Shown: positions 33,130-43,387 of the stretch, piece after piece
Layout of the letters: the number at the start of each line of letters is the position of its first letter
How positions within the stretch are numbered: the first letter of the stretch is position 1
NCBI RefSeq assembly: GCF_038502225.1
Contig: NC_091346.1
Coordinates: 12,701,687 to 12,765,686 of the forward strand
Length of the DNA: 64,000 bases
From: Cherax quadricarinatus
Taxonomy: Eukaryota; Arthropoda; Malacostraca; Decapoda; Parastacidae
Reading direction: 5' to 3'
Made by a program: the position numbers and the translations under genes
Notes under the pieces: model-generated
Seen by the model: the letters and a program-made list of their open reading frames with translations, nothing else
Databases searched by the model: none
What the model was told of the DNA's origin: nothing

Positions 33130-34180
33130 AGATCTGTAGTAAGCATGCTTACCCCCAGAGGGGGGGATTCCAAAAAACTTGATCCGAGGAATTGGAGAAT
33201 TTCGAAACCCCCATAGGGGGGAATCCAAAAAACTTGATCCGAGGAGATGGAGTCATGGTATTGTCGAGAAAATTTGGGGTGAAAGGAGGGGTACCCAAAA
33301 AAACCTTGATCCAAGGAGATGGAGAATTTCGAAACCCCATAGGGGGGAATCCAAAAAACTTGATCCGAGGAGATGGAGTCATGGTATTGTCGAGAAAATT
33401 TGGGGTGAAAGGAGGGGTACCCAAAAAAACCTAGATCCAAGGAGATGGAGAATTTCGAAAACCCCATAGGGGGGAATCCAAAAAACTTGAATTATCGAGA
33501 AATTTTTGGGGTTGGGGGGTGAAAGTGGGAGGGGGATCCGAGGAAGTGGAGACTTTGATATTGAGAAATTTTTTGGGGATGGGGGGGTGAAAGTGGGAGG
33601 GGGATCCGAGGAAGTGGAGACTTTGATTTCGAGAAAAATTTGATCCGAGGAGATGGAGAATTTCGAAACCCCCATAGGGGGGAATCCAAAAAACTTGATC
33701 CGAGGAGATGGAGAGCACAAGAAAATGAAATTCAAAAAAAAATTCGAAACCTTGATCCAAGGAGATCATAAGAAAAAAAATTCGGGGGCGCGGGGGGCGA
33801 TCCGGACGACGCTGCAGAAGGCGCAGCAGAAGGCGCGGGCAGGGGTCGCGAAGGGCGCGGGCGGGCGCGCGGGCGGGGCGGGCGCGCGGGCGGGCGCGCG
33901 GCGCGACGGTGGGGTCGCGAAGTTGGGGTCGCGAAGGGGGGTCGTGGGCGGGGGTATTGGTTGGGGGGGGTCAAGGGTGAGGTAGTCTCGAGGGCGAGGT
34001 CATGGTCAAAACCGGAAGTAACACCTAGGTGTGAAAAGGTGACCCTCCAGCTGCTGGTCCTAGACCGGAAGGGATGCCTCAGTGGAAGGCCTAAACCGGA
34101 AGGGATGCCTCAGTGGAAGGCCTAAACCGGAAGGGATGCTCCAGTGGAAGGCCTTTTTCCAGAAGGGATGCCCCAGTGGA
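33130..34180. repeat. Outer right arm: ggatccgagg repeats, GC-rich block, edge repeats
   Basis: Mirror of the left outer arm: ccaaaaaacttgatccgagg repeats (33130-33770), GC-rich block (33780-33970) and the edge units ccggaagggatgcctcagtg (34065-34180). The repeat copy number and order differ from the left. The plus strand of the GC block has several closely spaced runs of three or four G (gggcgcgggcgggcgcgcgg), a possible G-quadruplex former. Confidence 0.85.
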
Positions 34181-34186
34181 AAAATC
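34181..34186. repeat. Right candidate target-site duplication of the palindrome (aaaatc)
   Basis: Matches 21033-21038. LINE sequence resumes immediately after. Confidence 0.5.
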
Positions 34187-34191
34187 GACTA

Positions 34192-35277
34192 CTAATATAC
34201 TTTCTTATGCCCTAGTAGATATTTCAGCCTATTATTCATCCATTTTGGGTCATTTCTATTTGATCTAATTTCCTTATAAGGGATAAACGTTCTTTGAGCA
34301 GCATGTATTGTGTTCAGAAAACTGTCATATTGATAGCTCTCTTCGTTACCCCAGTCAACAGATGATAAGTGTTCTCTAAGCCCATCGTAATCTGCTAAGC
34401 GAAAATCTGGGACTGTTACTGAGTTATCCCTACTATCATACTTCCATTCAATTCTAAATGTAATTGATTTGTGGTCGCTAGCACCCAGTTCCTCTGAAAC
34501 TTCTAAATTATTAACAAGGGATTCATTGTTTGCCAGAACTAAGTCAAGCAGGTTATTACCCCTTGTAGGTTCTGTCACAAACTGCTTCAAAAAACAATCC
34601 TGAACTACTTCTAAGAAATCGTATGATTCTAAATTCCCAGTCAAGAAATTCCAATCAATATGACTAAAGTTAAAGTCTCCTAGAATTTCTACATTATCGT
34701 GCCTTGTGGCCCTAACAATTTCCTCCCATAGTAGTCTCCCCTGGTCCCTATCTAAATTTGGGGGACGGTATATCACACCTAAAATTAATTTTTCATGGCC
34801 CTCTGAAAATTCTATCCAAACAGACTCTGTGTGTGTTACTTCAGACTTAATACCCGTTTTTATGCAACAGTTCAAGCGATCTCGGACATACAATGCCACC
34901 CCACCCCCCTTCCTGATACTTCTATCTACTTGGAACAATTTAAAACCCTGAATGTGACATTCTGCAGGCAAGTCCCGACTTTTTGAATTAAACCACGTCT
35001 CAGTAATGGCAAATACATCTATGTTACCTGCACTAGCAACTAGTCTCAACTCGTCCATCTTATTCCTAGCACTGCGACTATTTGTGTAATAAATATTGAA
35101 TGACCCTCCTCTCTCTTTACCCTTCCTGCTCCTTTCTGTTATTCCACTAAACCTATTACTGTCCTTGTCAATTAGTGCCACTGGCTTTCCAATATCCACC
35201 TCATTTTGCCTATTACTAGTTCTCCTAGTACTCATGTTACTACCCTGCGACTTCACAGTTTTCCCGCCAAAACCCAT
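34192..35277 (-). pseudogene. CR1-like ORF2, endonuclease domain (361 aa, truncated)
   Basis: The frame encodes the apurinic-like endonuclease (exonuclease-endonuclease-phosphatase fold) that nicks target DNA for target-primed reverse transcription. Motifs in order are YYTNSRSARNKMDEL (about residue 42), FAITETWFN (about 88), LILGVIYRPPN, LGDFNFSHIDW (about 200) and GASDHKSI (about 268). The ATG lies 14 bp after the ORF1 stop. The endonuclease itself has no break. The frame stops at the palindrome side, after GHKKVY, and the following part of ORF2 (RT palm and fingers start) is missing. This truncation makes it a gene fragment. Confidence 0.92.
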
Positions 35278-35291
35278 ACCACTAACTATTC

Positions 35292-36257
35292 CTAGTTTAA
35301 AGACCTAACAGCTCCCTCCACTGCATTGGCCAGTGCTCCCACCCCACACCTAGATAAGTGAACCCCATCCCTGGCATACATGTCATTTCTGCCATAGAAG
35401 AGGTCCCAGTTGTCAATGAATGTTACCACATTTTCCTTACAGTATTTGTCCAGCCAGCAATTGACACCAATTGCTTTGGACAACCATTCATTTCCAACTC
35501 CTCTCCTTGGCAAAATGCCACATATGACAGGTTTCCCACCCTTCCTCCTAATTATCTCTACTGCTGACCTATACCTGCTAATCAGGTCCTCACTCCTACG
35601 TCTGCCAACATCGTTGCCTCCAGCACTGAGACAGATAATAGGATTGCTCCCATTACCTCTCATGATGTCATCCAGACGGCTAACAATATCCTTCATCCCA
35701 GCCCCAGGAAAACACACTCTCTGCCTCCTACTCCTATCCTTCAAGCAGAATGCCCTATCCAGGTACCTAATCTGGCTATCCCCAACAACAACAATGTTTT
35801 TACCTTCCTTGGCATCGTCCGTCGTGATGCTCCGAGTAGTCGACTCACATTCGCCAGGTAGCATTACACCACTTGTAGAATTCGTCAAGACGTTCTCGAT
35901 GGTCTTCGTTGGGGTTTCTAGGGATGTCTTACTCACGTCTGCCAATGCTTCTTTGGTGCTCGTTGTGGCATTCCCAGTAGAACACTCACATTCGTCAGGT
36001 AGCACCGAGAATGAGTTGGAAGTTTCCACGGTAGTCTTCTGGTTTCTCGTTGTTTCTGCCTCTCCAACCATTTTCTTGATCTTCAGCTTGGTTCCATGTT
36101 GCCCGGCCACTGACCAAGCTCCCCTCTTAACCTGGGGACTCACAACAGAAGGATTACTACGAATCCTCTTGTTCTCCTCCGTTAATCGCCGTATCTCCAT
36201 CTTAGCAACTCTGAGCTCTTCTCTCAGCTGCTGGTAAAGTTGCTCAAGAGAGGGCAT
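35292..36257 (-). CDS. CR1-like ORF1 protein with coiled coil and SGNH/GDSL hydrolase domain (321 aa)
   Basis: This is the first ORF of the CR1-like LINE, likely an RNA-binding/assembly protein with an esterase-type domain as reported for ORF1 of several CR1-family elements. The N-terminus (residues 3-34) is a short coiled coil rich in Leu, Glu, Arg and Lys. A Ser/Thr-rich linker follows to about 150. The C-terminal half shows the four SGNH blocks: GDS at 159-161, the PGAGM Gly near 185-187, GGND at 213-216, and DxxH at 297-300 (DGVH). All catalytic residues are present. The start at 36257 precedes the coiled coil directly and lies 62 bp from the element's 5' boundary. The ORF is uninterrupted although the rest of the LINE is broken. 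Confidence 0.9.
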   Translation of the reverse strand: MPSLEQLYQQLREELRVAKMEIRRLTEENKRIRSNPSVVSPQVKRGAWSVAGQHGTKLKIKKMVGEAETTRNQKTTVETSNSFSVLPDECECSTGNATTSTKEALADVSKTSLETPTKTIENVLTNSTSGVMLPGECESTTRSITTDDAKEGKNIVVVGDSQIRYLDRAFCLKDRSRRQRVCFPGAGMKDIVSRLDDIMRGNGSNPIICLSAGGNDVGRRRSEDLISRYRSAVEIIRRKGGKPVICGILPRRGVGNEWLSKAIGVNCWLDKYCKENVVTFIDNWDLFYGRNDMYARDGVHLSRCGVGALANAVEGAVRSLN

Positions 36258-36324
36258 CCTGGTACAGATTCACAGAGAGCACACAAACAGGTCTTCACAG
36301 AGCTAAGTACACGTCACCACTGAT

Positions 36325-36660
36325 GCAGTATATAACTATGCCCTTCGGTTTGGTAACTGCCTGTGCTACCTACGTGAGACTGATGAGAAAGGTTTTGGGT
36401 AATATGCCAAATGTTTCAGTTTATTTTGATAACATTTATGTAATGACATCTATGTGGGGCGAACATATCCAAACATTAACATCAGTTTTTACGTAAGTTA
36501 CGCTCACATGGCCTCACTGCCAAGCCGAAGAAATGCTTCCTTGGGTATAACAAGATTAGATATCTTGGACTGATACTTTCTAATAACTCTCTGCAGCCTC
36601 TCCCCAGTAAGATCAAAGCTTTATTAGAATTTAAATTCCCCCAAAACCAAGAAGCTCATG
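36325..36660 (+). pseudogene. Gypsy reverse transcriptase, C-terminal part (after the LINE)
   Basis: The RT continues from the interruption: QYITMPFGL directly after the duplication, then the catalytic block as VYFDNIYV (usual YFDD or YLDD, so the second Asp reads Asn), then the thumb (KCFLGYNKIRYLGL). A stop and frame change fall near 36490-36520. The duplication of actgat at 36319-36324 is the right mark of the LINE insertion. Confidence 0.85.
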
Positions 36661-37229
36661 CGTAGCTTTCTTGGTTCTGTAAATTTTTCTGCACGGTTTA
36701 TCCCGAACCTCACTGATCTTACAGGCATCTTATCCGACTTCCTTAAAAAGTCTGTGAAGGAACGTCTTGAACTTTCTGACGTAGCTCGGGAAAAGTTTAA
36801 TGAGATTAAAAGTATCTTTTCGAAAGACCCTATACTTAAGATTCCAGATATTAATAAAACATTTTGCTTAAGAACTGATGCCTCCAATACTGGCTTAGGT
36901 GCAGTGTTACTACAATACCATGATGGTACTCCCTTCTCTGTATGCTTCCTAAGCCAGAAACTCCTTCCTGCAGAAACGAGATACTCCACAATAGAAAAGG
37001 AATGTTTAGCACTTGTGTGGGGTATCTCCAAACTTAAATTTATTTGCTGGGAAAAGAATTCATTTTAGAAACAGACCACAAACCTTTGATATACCTAGAA
37101 ACTTTTAAGGGAACCAACAGTCGCCTCTTGAGGTGGACATTGGCACTCCAGGCTTTTAAGTTCCATATTGTGTATATCAATGGTTCATCCAATTATTTCT
37201 CTGACCAGTTAAGTCGTGACAGTCAGTAG
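36658..37229 (+). pseudogene. Gypsy RT thumb/connection and RNase H, frameshifted
   Basis: The first frame (36658-37068) covers MRSFLGSVNFSARFIPNL, typical of the Gypsy RT connection, and the start of RNase H (LRTDASNTGLGAVLLQ with its Asp; SFLSQKL-like CFLSQKLLPAE; YSTIEKECLALVW with its Glu). Near 37050 the frame shifts and continues at 37044-37229 (LETDHKPLIYLETF, RLLRWTLALQAF, NYFSDQLSRD). RNase H is the last domain before the LTR, so integrase is not downstream, in agreement with its position at 17850-19396. Confidence 0.88.
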
Positions 37230-37313
37230 AAGATTTCTTGCCTTACGCGACTTCCATATGTTAGAACTTTTTCCTCGCCTATTCTTCTTATACTCCTTGA
37301 CTATAAGTCTTGG

Positions 37314-37323
37314 TATGGGGGAG
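37314..37323 (+). other. Polypurine tract of the Gypsy element
   Basis: The purine run in tatgggggag abuts the TG of the 3' LTR at 37324, as expected for the plus-strand primer. Confidence 0.75.
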
Positions 37324-38333
37324 TGTGAGGGAAAAGTTCAATAGATAGGAGTAGCGAGGGAGTATATAGTAACAATAGTTTCATTGCCGGCTACTTGTTA
37401 AGGTAGGGTAAGTCAAGCTCCCGCTATTCCCGCCTTTTTTCCCCCACCCCGAAAGTGATAGTTTGATTGCCGGCTGCTTGTTAAGGTAGGGTAAGTCTAG
37501 CTCCCGCTATCCCTTCCCCTCCTTCTTCCCCCCCCCCCGAAAGGTGACGTGTGGGGCTCGGGACCAAACAGTAATCACTAGACTCACAGCTCCCAGCACT
37601 ACTGTAAGTACATGCCTGCCTTGTATTCTAGTGGATTTATTGGTTGAAAGCTTCACTCTTGACCAATAATAAACTTAGTCCTTTCAGTCTTGCTCTAAGT
37701 TGACTGTTGTAATAATCACCACATCTTTTAGGTATTGTACTTATCATGGAGAGTGATTTCTTAAGCAGTGGGTAACCTGTCTATCTTTCCAGATTGGATG
37801 ACAGAGAGGGTCACCTACCAATCAACGAGTAGAATTGAAGGAGACGGACTAACGTTCTGAGATGTCCCAAATTTTGATCCACTTACCTGTTTGTGTATGC
37901 AAGTAGCAGGATATAACCCCTCATCATTACAGTGGAGAAAACCTGCTTTCCTGTCACCTGGAGGGATTATTGAAAGCTAGAAAATCTGTGAAGAACGAGC
38001 CGGTGGGTTGTCATCAACACCTGCGACCCCCCCCCATCATCAGCAATGGCTACGATTTCAACAACACGCAGTGTCGCCAACACCAAACACCCACGTTTTA
38101 TATACATTTATATTAGCGTTGAATTCAGTTATCATTTATATTTTTTATTTTTCATTTTCTTTAATGTAGGATTAATACTTCATATTTAAGTGTTTGATGT
38201 TTTATATTTTCTAAATGATAAAGTGTTTATGTTTGTCAGTTTTTATTCTTTTTCTATACATTAATTTTCCTGAGGAGGAGCCAGCCTTGGTAATACTGTC
38301 TGAAGTTGTTACAGGGCTGAGTAAGCCTTCACA
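37324..38333 (+). repeat. 3' LTR of the Gypsy element, 1010 bp, complete
   Basis: Begins TGTGAGGG and ends CTTCACA, with short inverted termini (TGTGA/TCACA). It is followed by gtcat, the duplication also present at 17249-17253. Its first 180 bp contain an internal direct repeat (gattgccggct(a/g)cttgtt, aaggtagggtaagtc). An AATAAA signal is at about 37667 (ccaataataaacttagtcc), a plausible polyadenylation site. The LTR is about six times longer than what is left of the 5' LTR. Confidence 0.92.
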
Positions 38334-39727
38334 GTCATATATTCTCATGAACTGTTTTATTCCAGAGTCATATTGTCTCAGGAACTGATTTATTCCAGAG
38401 TCATATAGTCTCAAGAACTGTTTTATTCCAGAGTCTTATAGTCTCAAGAACTGTTTTATTCCAGAGTCATATAGTCTCAGGACCTGTTTAATTCCAGTCA
38501 TGTAGTCTCAGGAATTATTTTATTCCACAGTCATGTAGTCTCAGGAACTGTTTTATTCAAGAGTCATGTTGTTTCAGGAACTGTTTTATTCCATAGTCAT
38601 AAAGTTTCAGGAACTGTTTTATTCCAGAGTCACATAGTCTCAGGAACTGTTTTATTCAATAATCATATAGTCTCAGGAATCGATTTATTCCAGTCACATA
38701 GTCTCAGGAACTGTTTCATTCCAGTCATATAGTCTCAGGAAATGTTTTATTCCAGAGTCATATAGTCTCAGGAACTGCATTATTCCATTGATATGGTCTT
38801 TGTGAACTGTTTTATTCCAGGGTCATATAGTCTCAGCAACTATTTTATTCCAGAGTCATGTCTCAGGAACTGTTTTATTCCAGAGTCATACATTCTCAAG
38901 AACTGTTTCATTCCAGTCACGTAGTCTCATGACCTGTTTTATTCCAGGGTCATATGGTCTCAAGAAGTGTTTTATTCCAGGGTCATATTGCCTCAGGAAC
39001 TGTTTTATTCCAGAGTCATATAGTCTCATGAACTGTTTTATTCCAGAGTCATATAGTCTCAGGAACCATTGTATTCCAGTCATGTAGTCTCATGAACTGT
39101 TTTATTCCAGTGTCATATAGTCTCAGGAACTGTTTTATTCCATTCATATTGTCTCATGATCTGTTTTATTACAGAATCATATAGTCTCAGGAACTGTTTT
39201 ATTATAGTCATGTAGTCTCATGAACTGTTTTATTCCAGAATCATATAGTCTCAGGAACTGTTTTATTCTGAAGTCATATAGTCTCATGAACTGTTTTATT
39301 TCATATTCATATAGTCTCATCAACTCTTTTATTCCAGTCATAAGGTCTCATGAACTGTTTTATTCCAGAGTCATATAGTCTCAGGAACTGTTTTATTCCG
39401 GTCATATAGTCTGAGGAACTGTTTCATTACAGAGTCATTTTGTCTCAGGAACTGATTTATTTCAGAGTCATATAGTCTCAGCAACTCTTTCATTCCCTAG
39501 TCATATAGTCTCAGGAACTCTTTCATTCCTGAGTCATATAGTCTCAGGAACTCTTCATTCCAGAGTAATAAAGTCTCAGGAACTGTTTAATTCCAGTCAT
39601 ATAGTCTCAGGAACTGTTTTATTCCAGGGTCATATAGTCTCAGTAATTGTTTTATTACAGTCATATAGCCTCATGAACTGTTTTATTCCAGGGTCATATT
39701 GTCTCAGGAACTGATTAATTCAAGAGT
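38334..39727. repeat. 33-bp satellite, block 4
   Basis: The satellite resumes right after the Gypsy element and shows the same higher-order variants as block 3 (cctgtttaattccagtcatg, tgtttcaggaactg). This supports the Gypsy having inserted into one continuous array. Confidence 0.96.
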
Positions 39728-39728
39728 C

Positions 39729-40300
39729 TCCACTAACTTTCAGTAGTGGAGACACATATTAACCTTGCACTGTGTAATATTGCCGTACTAACTTTGAGTA
39801 GTGTAGATACATATTAACCTTGCACTGTGTCATATAGCCGTACTAACTTTCAGTAGTGAAAATACATATTAACCTTGCACTGTGTTATATTGCTGCTCCT
39901 ACTTTCAGCAGTAGAGATACATATTAACCTTGCAGTGTGTTATATAGCCGTACTAACTTCCAGTGGTAGAGATACATATTAACTTTCCACTGTGTTATAT
40001 AACCGTGCTAACTTCCAGTATTGGAGATACATATTAACGTTGCACTGTGTTATAGAGGCGTACTAACTTCCAGTAGCAGAGATACATATTAACCTTGCAC
40101 TGTGTTATATAGCCGTACTAACGTCCAGTAGTGGAGATACATATTAACCTTGCACTGTGTTATAAAGGCGTACTAACTTCTAGTGGAAGAGATACATATT
40201 AACCTTTCATTGTGTTATATAGCCGTACTAACTTCCAGTAGTGGAGATACATATTAACCTTGCACTATGTTATAGAGCCGTACTAACTTCCAGTAGAGAT
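39729..40300. repeat. 55-bp tandem repeat, about 10 copies
   Basis: Unit tactaacttccagtagtgga then gatacatattaaccttgcac then tgtgttatatagccg, 55 bp. Divergence between copies is roughly 5-15%. It directly follows the 33-bp satellite. Confidence 0.93.
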
Positions 40301-41018
40301 TCTGTGTGGTTCAAAATATTTAAAATATAAGATAGAAGACACTTAACTAATAACCTATGCACCTGTACTTCATGAATATATTTATACAACGTTGGTTTAA
40401 AAATGTTTTTAATATTTCGTCAATGATTGACACTAACATTACTATTTAAAATTTATTCAGCAATACACTTCGAAAAAGTGTTGGAACATATATTACGCTG
40501 TCAAAACCTGCGCCATCTATACCATATTACGTGAGTGGCTTACTAACGAGTCCCAATTACCGTAAACGGTAAACATATCATGGGTTACTTAGGTAAATAC
40601 TGACTATCACGCGATCATACTGATGCTCTCAGATGATCAACAATAACTTTAACAAAAGTCGTGGAAATGAAGTTTCAAAATATTAATATACTTTCTCAAA
40701 CATATCGGATGAAATTATAAAAGTTATAAATTAGGTGTATGTGACTATTTTAAATGTTTTTTTTTTCAATATGAATCCAAGCATTAATATTATTCTCTCC
40801 GCCAACTTTGGTCTCACATATATCATTTTACAAATTTCATTTTTTTTCCACGACTTTTTCCACACATCTGCTATTCTCGCATATATTATATAATTTATTT
40901 ATTGAAGAATCATCTTGGGATACAGCAGCTCTTAGTTATCCTAACACATTATTTACCTTACATCTACATACTGTAATTGATCTACAATTATTTATTCTTA
41001 TGTACCTAATTCTTTTTA
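40301..41018. other. AT-rich non-coding stretch
   Basis: No repeat family or coding signal is recognised. A 71-aa frame at 40808-41023 is hydrophobic and compositional. Confidence 0.5.
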
Positions 41019-43094
41019 CTTAGTGCATACTGCACTAAGTGCACCTGCATACTGCACTAAGTGCACCTGCATACTGCACTAAGTGCACCTGCATACTGCA
41101 CTAAGTAAGTGCATCTGCATACTGCACTAAGTGCATCTTCATACTGCACTAAGTAAGTACATCTGCATACTGCACTAAGTAAGTACATCTGCATACTGCA
41201 CTAAGTGCACTTGCATACTGCACTAAGTAAGTGCATCTGCATACTGCACTAAGTAAGTGCATCTGCATACTGCACTAAGTAAGTGCATCTGCATACTGCA
41301 CTAAGTAAGTGCATCTGCATACTGCACTAAGTGCACTTGCACACTGCACTAAGTAAGTGCATCTGCATACTGCACTAAGTAAGTGCACCTGCATTCTGCA
41401 CTAAGTGCACCTGCATACTGCACTAAGTGCACCTGCATACTGCACTAAGTAAGTGCACCTGCATACTGCACTAAGTGCACCTGCATACTGCACTAAGTGC
41501 ACCTGCATACTGCACTAAGTAAGTGCATCTGCATACTGCACTAAGTAAGTGCACCTGCATACTGCACTAAGTGCATCTCCATACTGCACTAAGTACATCT
41601 GCATACTGCACTAAGTGCATCTGCATACTGCATTAAGTAAGTGCATCTGCATACTGCACTAAGAAAGAGCATCTGCATACTGCACTAAGTGCATCTGCAT
41701 ATTGCACTAAGTAAGTGCACCTGCATACTGCACTAAGAAAGTGCATCTGCATACTGCACTAAGTGCATCTGCATACTGCACTAAGTAAGTGCATCTGCAT
41801 ACTGCACTAAGAAAGTGCATCTGCATACTGCACTAAGTGCATCTCCATACTGCATTAAGTAAGTACATCTGCATACTGCACTAAGTGCATCTGCATACTG
41901 CACTAAGTAAGTGCATCTCCATACTGCACTAAGTGCATCTGCATACTGCACTAAGTGCATCTCCATACTGCACTAAGTAAGTGCACCTGCATACTGCACT
42001 AAGTACATCTGCATACTGCACTAAGTGCATCTGCATACTGCACTAAGTACATCTGCATACTGCACTAAGTGCACCTGCATACTGCACTAAGTAAATGCAC
42101 CTGCATACTGCACTAAGTGCATTTGCATACTGCACTAAGTGCATCCGCATACTGCATTAAGTGCATCTGCATACTGCACTAAGTGCATCTGCATACTGCA
42201 CTAAGTGCACCTGCATACTGCACCTGCATACTGCACTAAGTAAATGCATCTTCATACTTCACTAAGTAAGTGCACCTGCATACTGCACCTGCATACTGCA
42301 CTAAGTAAATGCATCTTCATACTTCACTAAGTAAGTGCACCTGCATACTGCACTAAGTGCACCTGCATACTGTATTAAGTGCATCTGCATACTGCACTAA
42401 GTAAGTGCATCTGCATACTGCACTAAGTAAGTGCATCTGCATGCTGCACTAAGTAAGTGCATCTGCATACTGCACTAAGTGCACCTGCATACTGCATTAA
42501 GTAAGTGCATCTGCATACTGCACTAAGTAAGTGCATCTGCATACTGCACTAAGTAAGTGCATCTGCATACTGCACTAAGTAAGTGCATCTGCATGCTGCA
42601 CTAAGTAAGTGCATCTGCATACTGCACTAAGTAAGTGCATCTGCATACTGCACTAAGTAAGTGCACCTGCATACTGCATTAAGTAAGTGCATCTGCATAC
42701 TGCACTAAGTAAGTGCATCTGCATACTGCACTAAGTAAGTGCATCTGCATGCTGCACTAAGTAAGTGCATCTGCATACTGCACTAAGTGCACCTGCATAC
42801 TGCATTAAGTAAGTGCATCTGCATACTGCACTAAGTAAGTTCATCTGCATACTGCACTAAGTAAGTGCATCTGCATACTGCACTAAGTAAGTACATCTGC
42901 ATACTGCACTAAGTAAGTGCATCTGCATACTGCACTAAGTAAGTGCATCTGCATACTGCACTAAGTAAGTGCATCTGCATACTGCACTAAGTGCACCTGC
43001 ATACTGTATTAAGTGCATCTGCATACTGCACTAAGTAAGTGCATCTGCATATTGCACTAAGTAAGTGCATCTGCATACTGCACTAAGTAAGTGC
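41019..43094. repeat. 22/26-bp tandem repeat, about 2.1 kb
   Basis: The unit ctgcatactgcactaagtgc plus ac or at (22 bp) alternates with a 26-bp form carrying a duplicated aagt (actaagtaagtgc). There are about 85 units. The 26-bp form dominates in the right half (42360-43090) and the 22-bp form in the left and middle, with partial composite duplications such as 42215-42340. Confidence 0.95.
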
Positions 43095-43387
43095 ATTATT
43101 CTGAACTAACGTTTAATTTTGAATTCGTTATCTTAATGGAAAATAACTTTGTTTTTACAAACTTCTCCATAAACACAGCAAATAACCCAAATTATGTCAC
43201 ACATTCTCGTCTTGGACTTATTATTAAGTGAAATCACTTATCCTCTTCCATTCGTACCTTATCCTGTTCTTCTTCATCCTAATGAATTTAAATTCCATTT
43301 CTGCTTTTAACAACTTTCTACATATTCCATATTATTGCGACCAAGGGTAACACACCTAACTTGGCTGGATACCTGGTTCTTGTAGGA
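43095..43387. other. Non-coding spacer
   Basis: AT-rich. Nothing recognised. Confidence 0.5.

Larger units (their letters stand above)
21039..34180. mobile_element. Giant 13.1-kb palindromic (foldback-type) element, unassigned
   Basis: Two inverted arms (21039-27564 and 27599-34180) surround a 34-bp spacer. Landmarks in mirrored order from each end are: 32-bp edge repeats, GC-rich block, cctcggatcaagttttttgg repeats, paired TGACGTCA octamers, six boxes of about 66 bp with a 21-bp minisatellite among them, GTGTTG-rich segments, an AT-rich segment, (CA/GT)n, two telomeric CCTAA/TTAGG arrays, an inner unique segment with another TGACGTCA, and a perfect stem beside the spacer. The arms are near-identical at the centre and diverged at the edges. 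It lies inside LINE sequence with a candidate 6-bp duplication aaaatc. No transposase or polymerase is recognisable, so if mobile it is non-autonomous or of an unknown type. Confidence 0.8.
19826..36318 (-). mobile_element. CR1-like LINE inserted in the Gypsy RT, itself split by a giant palindrome
   Basis: The element lies on the minus strand, 5' end at 36318 and 3' end at 19826. It is bounded by actgat at 19820-19825 and 36319-36324. Removing it restores the frame of the Gypsy RT, which is strong evidence that both boundaries are right. From 5' to 3' it holds ORF1 (36257-35292), the ORF2 endonuclease (35277-34192), the palindrome (34180-21039), the ORF2 RT C-terminal half, and a 3' tail ending in repeated gaacataa. 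About 250 codons between endonuclease and RT are missing, so the LINE had an internal deletion before or during the palindrome insertion. Confidence 0.9.
17254..38333 (+). mobile_element. Ty3/Gypsy LTR retrotransposon with integrase upstream of RT (Gmr1-like order), nested host of a LINE
   Basis: The element is bounded by TGTGAGG at 17254 and TTCACA ending at 38333, and by a 5-bp duplication gtcat (17249-17253 and 38334-38338) of the satellite. Coding order is a possible protease remnant, then integrase (17850-19396), then reverse transcriptase (19400-19819, resuming at 36325), then RNase H, then a purine tract and 3' LTR. Integrase before RT is the copia-like order described for the Gmr1 group of Ty3/Gypsy elements. 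The 5' LTR is cut short and no gag is seen, so the 5' part has been deleted. The RT is split by a LINE at 19826-36318. Confidence 0.9.

Noticed and set aside
21039..34180. Palindrome as a sequencing fold-back (missed adapter) artefact
   Set aside because: The flanks are two different halves of one LINE, the arms differ in repeat number and by small indels, and there is a 34-bp unpaired spacer. A fold-back read would give identical arms and the same flank on both sides. Read support should still be checked.
21039..34180. Endogenous nimavirus or other viral insertion, suggested by decapod host and telomeric repeats
   Set aside because: No viral protein similarity is seen in any frame of the palindrome.
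35410..36237. 275-aa plus-strand ORF
   Set aside because: Antisense shadow of the CR1-like ORF1 (35292-36257, minus), which has clear catalytic blocks.
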